NCBI GenBank assembly: GCA_018302785.1 | Contig: JAGVZF010000013.1 | Coordinates: 74,787-109,887, forward strand | DNA: 35,101 nt | Direction of reading: 5' to 3' | Source of the DNA: Candidatus Woesearchaeota archaeon | GTDB taxonomy: Archaea > Nanobdellota > Nanobdellia > SCGC-AAA011-G17 > JAGVZF01 | Shown here: piece by piece, positions 28,753-35,101 of the stretch | Layout of the letters: each line of letters starts with the position of its first letter | Numbering within the stretch: the stretch's first letter is position 1 | Translations under genes and position numbers: made by a program | Notes under the pieces: generated by a model | Seen by the model: only the letters and a program-made list of their open reading frames with translations | Databases searched by the model: none | Told to the model about the DNA's origin: nothing

Positions 28753-29067
28753 ATGGGAGAAGCTCAAAAAAGATTTGTAATGGCATTGGCTTTTATTGTT
28801 GTAATTTTTAGCCTATATATAATCTTCTCAGGAAATCCTTTAACAGGATATGCAACTAGAGGTTCTACCAACGCTTCTCAATGGTTATTTTTCTGGATTG
28901 TATTTCCATTTGTACTCTTAATAGTATTATTTACAGTAGTCACTCTAATAGAAAGAAATAAAGAATCAATACTACAAAGAGATTCCAGAAGTAGAAGTGT
29001 AAGTAGAAATAGCGTTAGTAGAAACAAATCAGCAAGATCAAGAACTTCTAGGTCTAGAAGAAGATAA
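28753..29067 (+). CDS. membrane protein with Arg/Ser-rich tail
   Basis: N-terminal TM, LTGYATRG, second TM, then QRDSRSRSVSRNSVSRNKSARSRTSRSRRR. Confidence 0.65.
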   Translation: MGEAQKRFVMALAFIVVIFSLYIIFSGNPLTGYATRGSTNASQWLFFWIVFPFVLLIVLFTVVTLIERNKESILQRDSRSRSVSRNSVSRNKSARSRTSRSRRR

Positions 29068-29070
29068 AGC

Positions 29071-30627
29071 ATGCCATTAAAAGAGGTGGACTCTTTGTGG
29101 AAGATAAGTAAATACAATGAACTATTTATATTATCTTTAGCTATTTTCTTTTTATTTATTCTCTATATTTCTTTTCCTAATGATTATAATCTAAATAAAA
29201 TTACAGGATTTGCCTCAATTTCAAATTACTCAAATGGAGGTTGCTCAGATCTAGATAATGATAGGAGAGTAAGCATAAGAGACCTTAATATACTACAAGA
29301 AAATATAGGGAAATCAGCAGGAGATAATGATTTTAATGAACAACTTGACTTTGATAAAAATAACATAATTAATCAAGCAGACTTAATATGCCTTCAATCT
29401 GATTTTGGCAAACAAATTAAATGTCCACAAGATACAAAATTATGTGGATGTTTACAAGGATGTTATGATTTAAATAAAGACGAAGAAGTCTCAGTTCTTG
29501 ACTTAGCAATTTTATCAAAGAAATCAGGTCAATGTGTAAATGACCCTAACTATGATCCAAATGCAGATTTTGATGGCAATGGATGTATAAGCTCACAACA
29601 ATTAAGCCATGATTATCTTTGTTTATACAATAACATAGGTAAAAAAGATATAAAATGTGGTTATGATAATAAAATTGGAGGTTGTTCTGACTTTGATAAT
29701 GACGGCCTAGTATCAAATAAAGACTACAATGAAATAACTAAATTAAGAGGATCTCAGATTAATAACGAAAATTATAATCCAAAAGCAGATTATAACTATG
29801 ATGGTAGAATAGATGATTTAGACTTAGCATGTTTTAATGAAGATGAAGGATATAATATCAAATGTCCTCAAGACTCTAGATATTGTGGATGCTTTAATGG
29901 TTGTGCTGATTTAGATGGAGATGGGATTGTTTCTATAAAAGACTTAAATCAATTTAATGAAATTGCTGGAAGTTGTAAAGGAGATCCTAATTACAATGAA
30001 AATGTAGATTTTGACAAAGATAATTGCGTTGAAACTAATAAAAAAGAACTTGATTTCTTATGTATAAACTATAATATGGGGAAAAAAGTATATTGTAATA
30101 TTAAACCATTAATTGAACCTCTAAAAATTAAAGATATTAAATATGCCACACTTAAAATATCATTAAAAACAAATACTAAAATTAACTTTAAAAATATAAA
30201 TAATGAACAACTTGGAAGTTTAAACCTAAACAATGGCGTTTATAATGATGGAGTTAAATCAACAACAGAAAATTCAATTTATTTAGAAATAACAGGAGAT
30301 GTTCCAGACATAAAAGAAGGCATAATTAAAGTAAATAGTGATAATTCTGAAGTAAATTTATACATACCAAATATTGAAGAAACCCCAAAAGTGCTATTCT
30401 TTAATAAAAATGGAGAAAGCTACTATGACGTAAAACTAAAAGAGCAAGCTGCAAATATAAATTCTAAATATATATCAACTAAAAAAGAAATAAATTTTAG
30501 CCCTTTAAAATGTAATGAATTAAAATGCATAATAACGCAAATAATTCAAGATTATTATATACATTTGTTAATAATTATAGCAATTATAATAGTAACTCAT
30601 TTAATTCACAAAAAGAAATCTTTATAA
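29071..30627 (+). CDS. dockerin/EF-hand-repeat surface protein, C-terminal TM
   Basis: Repeats GGCSDLDNDRRVSIRDLN..., CYDLNKDEEVSVLDLA..., GGCSDFDNDGLVSNKDYN..., GCADLDGDGIVSIKDLN... with D-x-[DN]-x-D/V loops; C-terminal TM. Confidence 0.85.
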   Translation: MPLKEVDSLWKISKYNELFILSLAIFFLFILYISFPNDYNLNKITGFASISNYSNGGCSDLDNDRRVSIRDLNILQENIGKSAGDNDFNEQLDFDKNNIINQADLICLQSDFGKQIKCPQDTKLCGCLQGCYDLNKDEEVSVLDLAILSKKSGQCVNDPNYDPNADFDGNGCISSQQLSHDYLCLYNNIGKKDIKCGYDNKIGGCSDFDNDGLVSNKDYNEITKLRGSQINNENYNPKADYNYDGRIDDLDLACFNEDEGYNIKCPQDSRYCGCFNGCADLDGDGIVSIKDLNQFNEIAGSCKGDPNYNENVDFDKDNCVETNKKELDFLCINYNMGKKVYCNIKPLIEPLKIKDIKYATLKISLKTNTKINFKNINNEQLGSLNLNNGVYNDGVKSTTENSIYLEITGDVPDIKEGIIKVNSDNSEVNLYIPNIEETPKVLFFNKNGESYYDVKLKEQAANINSKYISTKKEINFSPLKCNELKCIITQIIQDYYIHLLIIIAIIIVTHLIHKKKSL

Positions 30628-30667
30628 AGATACAATTTACAATATCTTAATTAAAAAGGGTGTTTAA

Positions 30668-32518
30668 ATGCTAAAAAAAAGAATACTAATTTTGCTATTA
30701 ACTCTGACTTTAATAACATATTCAACTGGAGCAGAAAACAAAATAACTGGAAATGTTCCCTTTCCAACCCCACCAAGTCCATCTACAGGTGGTTGTTCTG
30801 ATTTCAATAATGATGGAATTGTTAATAGTGCTGATCTTATTTTATTTCAACAATCTTTTCTAAGAACTAGCCAGGACCCAAATTACTTGCCTCTAGCAGA
30901 CTATGATGATGACAGAGACATAGACTATATAGACTTAAAATGTTTTAATGAGGATTATGGTCATCAACTAACATGTCCAACTAATTACAAAGTTTGTGGA
31001 TGTGTTAACGGATGTGCTGATTTAAATTCAGATGGAGTTGTTACAAATGTAGACTTTGCTATATTAGCTCAAAGTGCAAATGCTTGTATAGGAAACCCAT
31101 TATATATAGCTCAAGCAGATTTTAATAATGATGGTTGTATTTCAACAACCCAAGATAGTTTTGATTTTCTTTGCTTCCAAGAAAAATTCGGAGATATACT
31201 TCAATGTGGGCTTGCTCAAAGAATAGGTGGTTGTTCAGATTTTAATGGCGACGGCATGGTCTCATCAGGAGATTCTCAAATAATTCAAAGCCTTATAGGG
31301 AAATCTTCATCAGATCCTGAATTTAACTATTTAGCAGATTTTGATGATAATAACATAATTAATAGGATAGACTTTGCTTGTTTTAGACTTGATTTTACGA
31401 ATTTACCAATAAGTTGCCCAGAAAATGCTAGAATATGTAGTCTTCAAACATTAAGCCAGCATGCAGGTGGTTGTTCAGATTTTGACTATGATGATATAGT
31501 AACTTCCTTGGATTCTGACCATATTAAATCATTATTAGATACCACATCATCAGATCCAAATTTTGATCCTAGAGCAGATTACAATGATGATAACATAATT
31601 GATTCTAGAGATCAAAATTGCTTTAGATCTGACCTTAATACTGGTAAAGTTTGTCCAAGAGACGCTTTAGTCTGTGGATTAACCCAAAATCAATCAATTC
31701 CAGATTACAGAATTTCAATTTCCTCACCTCAAATCACAATTCCTGCAGATGGTTTCTCAACATCAACAATCTCAGTTTCTTTAAAAGACCAAAATGACCT
31801 TCCATTAATAGGACATAAAGTTGTATTTTCAATAGTTTCTGGTCCAGGAATAATAACCTCACAACCTGTTCAAACAGTTAGAACTGATGGTACTGCAACT
31901 GCCACAGTAAGATCAATTCAAAGTCAAAGTGATGTCACAACAGTTGTTAAGGCAAGTCATCTAAGTTACCCTTCAATTTCCACAACTATATCAATTCTAT
32001 TCCAGGGTCAAGGAACTTCTGGGGGAGGAGGTTCTGGTGGTGGCGGTGGAGGAAGTGGAGGTAGATGTAGACCAGATTGGGATTGTACACAATATACTTC
32101 ATGTACACCTCAAGGAACAAAAACAAGAATTTGTAGGGATCTAGAAAACTGTAGAACAACAAGAGATAAACCTTCAGAATCACAATCTTGCACATATAAT
32201 CCTACACAAGGAACTTGTCAATCTTCTTGGAGTTGCACAGCATGGAATGATTGTGACAATGGAATTCAAACAAGAACATGCGTCGATATCAAAAATTGCG
32301 CTGCTGATAAAACAGAAACAAACAGTTGTATAAATATGTGCAATGACAATATTAAAAATAATAATGAAGTTGATGTAGACTGTGGTGGAGATTGCAAACC
32401 ATGTGGAAGATATAATACTAGTGATGTGGCAAAAGATTTAGGGATTCCAATACTAGCTGTTCTAGGAGTTTTATTAATTATTTCATATTTCCTAAGAAAA
32501 AAATCAGAGATTTCTTGA
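30668..32518 (+). CDS. dockerin-repeat / Big-1-like / TSP1-like Cys-rich surface protein, C-terminal TM
   Basis: Signal peptide; repeats GGCSDFNNDGIVNSADL, GCADLNSDGVVTNVDF, GGCSDFNGDGMVSSGDS, GGCSDFDYDDIVTSLDS; invasin-like Ig segment; Gly linker; two WxCTxWxxC-type modules; CNDNIKNNNEVDVDCGGDCKPC; C-terminal TM. Confidence 0.85.
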   Translation: MLKKRILILLLTLTLITYSTGAENKITGNVPFPTPPSPSTGGCSDFNNDGIVNSADLILFQQSFLRTSQDPNYLPLADYDDDRDIDYIDLKCFNEDYGHQLTCPTNYKVCGCVNGCADLNSDGVVTNVDFAILAQSANACIGNPLYIAQADFNNDGCISTTQDSFDFLCFQEKFGDILQCGLAQRIGGCSDFNGDGMVSSGDSQIIQSLIGKSSSDPEFNYLADFDDNNIINRIDFACFRLDFTNLPISCPENARICSLQTLSQHAGGCSDFDYDDIVTSLDSDHIKSLLDTTSSDPNFDPRADYNDDNIIDSRDQNCFRSDLNTGKVCPRDALVCGLTQNQSIPDYRISISSPQITIPADGFSTSTISVSLKDQNDLPLIGHKVVFSIVSGPGIITSQPVQTVRTDGTATATVRSIQSQSDVTTVVKASHLSYPSISTTISILFQGQGTSGGGGSGGGGGGSGGRCRPDWDCTQYTSCTPQGTKTRICRDLENCRTTRDKPSESQSCTYNPTQGTCQSSWSCTAWNDCDNGIQTRTCVDIKNCAADKTETNSCINMCNDNIKNNNEVDVDCGGDCKPCGRYNTSDVAKDLGIPILAVLGVLLIISYFLRKKSEIS

Positions 32519-32521
32519 TTC

Positions 32522-32773
32522 ATGAAAGTAATTGTAAAACCAAATAAAAAACAAACTAAGATTATTTCTTATAATAAAGAAGATAATACTTACATAATAG
32601 AAGTTAAAGGAAGGCCTATTAATAATGGAGTTAACATAGAACTTATTAAATTTCTGTCAAAACATTTCAAAACAAATAATATTAAAATTGTTAAGGGACT
32701 AAAAAGTAAAGAAAAAATTATTAATATAGGACAAAAAGATAAGTTTATATTCTTTTTTGTGTTGTCAACTTAA
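32522..32773 (+). CDS. DUF167 (YggU-type) protein
   Basis: MKVIVKPNKKQTKI...YIIEVKGRPINNGVNIELIKFLSKHF...IVKGLKSKEKIINI. Confidence 0.85.
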   Translation: MKVIVKPNKKQTKIISYNKEDNTYIIEVKGRPINNGVNIELIKFLSKHFKTNNIKIVKGLKSKEKIINIGQKDKFIFFFVLST

Positions 32774-32788
32774 GCATAGGGATTAAGA

Positions 32789-33097
32789 ATGTCAAACAAT
32801 TTTTTCATGTCGAGATTTTATAATAATCTTAGAGAATCTAGAAATAAAATAAAGGGTAGTTTAAAGGCTGTAGCAGCTGCTGGTCTCGTTGGTTTATTAG
32901 CTGAAATGGCATTTGGAACCCATAAAGAAACTGTAACATTTTACCACGGAACTTTTACTATTGAAACTCCTGACTTAGGATCTGGTGGTATATATTTTAG
33001 AAAGGTCACAGAAGAAATTGAATGGCCTAATTGTCCTATTTTATTTCCTGCATATTGGGGGTGGAGAGGTAAATATTTCCCTCCAAATAGACACTGA
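32789..33097 (+). CDS. hypothetical protein, 102 aa
   Basis: Open frame with a hydrophobic segment (LKAVAAAGLVGLLAEMAFG); no recognised family. Confidence 0.45.
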   Translation: MSNNFFMSRFYNNLRESRNKIKGSLKAVAAAGLVGLLAEMAFGTHKETVTFYHGTFTIETPDLGSGGIYFRKVTEEIEWPNCPILFPAYWGWRGKYFPPNRH

Positions 33098-33228
33098 TAT
33101 TTTCATAGAAAATCCATAACAGGTTTCTGTCTTTCCCACCTAAATATGTCTGAATATATTCCTTTGACGATTATTAATATCTAACTAATAATAGTAATAT
33201 CATTTTTCCTAAATAATCCACTATTAAT

Positions 33229-33987
33229 TCAATCAAACTTTGGTGGAAACAATGAAGGATATTGTACTTTTAGTAATTCTACTATTATTCCGGTAAGATA
33301 TACAAATATCAAAATAATTATTATTGACAATATATACAATAATATTCTATTCTTAACAAATTTCTTAGATTTATTCATATCCATAATACTCCAAAATGGA
33401 ACAGATATTATTATTCCATAAACATAAATCATAGGTAACAACATAAGAATAAAATATAAAGGATTTGAAAAAATACTATAAATTATGCCTTCCATAAATA
33501 ATCCAGTAATTCCTGCAAGCCAAAAAACTTCCCTTTGTGAATACCTATATCTTGATAATAACTGATACCAAACTATAAACCATACACTAAAAATAATGAT
33601 ATTTAGTAACCAAAATTGAAGAATTCTAACAAGGTACAATGAAAAATTAAAACCTTCGCTTAAATGATTAAATAATGCTGCAAAAATCTCCTCTAGTAAT
33701 ATAATAAGTAAACCAATAATTAAAAATTTATAAAAATAACTTACTTTAATACTTTTAAAATATGTCTTAATTCTATCTTTACATAAATAAAAAAATAATC
33801 CAAATCCAACAATCCATAGCACATAATAAAATATTTGTGGAGTAGGACTAATAAAGTTATACCATATCCAATAAATTAAACTTAAAATAACACCAACTAA
33901 AAATATTTTATCTACTCTTAAAATAGACATAAATATATTAATTATTACTTCTTTAAATAACTTACCTAACAATCGAATATAATCCAA
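33229..33987 (-). CDS. hypothetical multi-TM membrane protein
   Basis: Several TM segments; LEEIFAALFNHL and MEGIIYSIF loosely recall CPBP-type membrane proteins but are not diagnostic. Confidence 0.6.
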   Translation of the reverse strand: MDYIRLLGKLFKEVIINIFMSILRVDKIFLVGVILSLIYWIWYNFISPTPQIFYYVLWIVGFGLFFYLCKDRIKTYFKSIKVSYFYKFLIIGLLIILLEEIFAALFNHLSEGFNFSLYLVRILQFWLLNIIIFSVWFIVWYQLLSRYRYSQREVFWLAGITGLFMEGIIYSIFSNPLYFILMLLPMIYVYGIIISVPFWSIMDMNKSKKFVKNRILLYILSIIIILIFVYLTGIIVELLKVQYPSLFPPKFD

Positions 33988-34023
33988 AACTATTTAAATA
34001 ACTTATAAACAAATTTTCCATGA

Positions 34024-34128
34024 ATGAAAAGAAGTTCTAGACGTTGGAAGAAGAAAGGACAAATGCGTTGGAAGTGGCAACGTAAGAGAATGAAAAAGGA
34101 AAAAAGTAAGAGAAAAGCAAACAAGTAG
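34024..34128 (+). CDS. ribosomal protein eL41-like microprotein (34 aa, not in ORF track)
   Basis: Manual translation: MKRSSRRWKKKGQMRWKWQRKRMKKEKSKRKANK*. The internal 'MRWKWQRKRMKKEKSKRK' parallels eL41 '[19 protein letters not shown]'. Alternative start ATG at 34063. Confidence 0.75.
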   Translation: MKRSSRRWKKKGQMRWKWQRKRMKKEKSKRKANK

Positions 34129-34137
34129 AAGAAAGGT

Positions 34138-34147
34138 TTAAATATAA
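34138..34147 (+). promoter_or_regulatory. TATA-like element upstream of the 16S gene
   Basis: tttaaatata followed by a ~180-nt leader with hairpins. Confidence 0.4.
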
Positions 34148-34332
34148 GTTAAAAATCAATTAATAATCTCATATGAGGAAGATAGTTTTTATCTTCTAAC
34201 AAAATTAATCATCAATGATAGATTAGACATATCTATCTAAATAATGAGTGCTTAATTTTTCATTAAGTATGATGTATGAAAGGAAGCAAATGACTTTAGT
34301 GAGTTATTTATTTTTTAATCTTGTGGTCAATA

Positions 34333-35101
<769 letters not shown>

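Noticed and set aside
28878-29117. 79-aa minus ORF opposite the RS-tail protein
   Set aside because: Antisense of Ser/Arg codons gives Leu-rich low-complexity sequence; no support.
31986-32523. Minus ORFs of 69 and 85 aa opposite the TSP1-like region
   Set aside because: Antisense to Cys-rich coding sequence with clear domain structure.

Overview
AT-rich, gene-dense archaeal window, most like a DPANN/Woesearchaeota-Pacearchaeota-type genome (inference from the archaeal 16S, archaeal UMP kinase, DtdA, Fap7/AK6-like kinase, eL41-like microprotein, and many single-TM surface proteins). Contents in order: a 5'-truncated ZIP transporter; a winged-helix regulator; a RelE/YafQ-like toxin with a small convergent antitoxin-like ORF absent from the ORF track; a frameshifted lipoprotein; an L1-like fragment followed by a compositionally foreign VapBC pair; peroxiredoxin; aspartate kinase; a VKOR / thioredoxin-like lipoprotein / CcdA operon; a CPA-type antiporter plus P-type Ca2+ ATPase operon; DUF357 plus UMP kinase; AK6-like kinase; cis-prenyltransferase; a surface-protein locus including a putative S-layer protein; SMC; IMP dehydrogenase; D-aminoacyl-tRNA deacylase; small membrane proteins; two dockerin/EF-hand-repeat surface proteins; a DUF167 protein; an eL41-like microprotein; and the 5' ~770 nt of a 16S rRNA gene. 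The most striking observation is that the 16S gene appears to lack about 60 nt of a near-universally conserved block (E. coli ~318-378, h13/h14/part of h15) while flanking core regions are intact. Other items worth checking are the L1-leader/VapBC junction, the tail-to-tail toxin/antitoxin pair, shared TM-proximal 'TG' and C-terminal 'YY' motifs in surface proteins, and the paired dockerin-repeat proteins. All assignments come from reading the sequence and remembered family motifs; no search was run.
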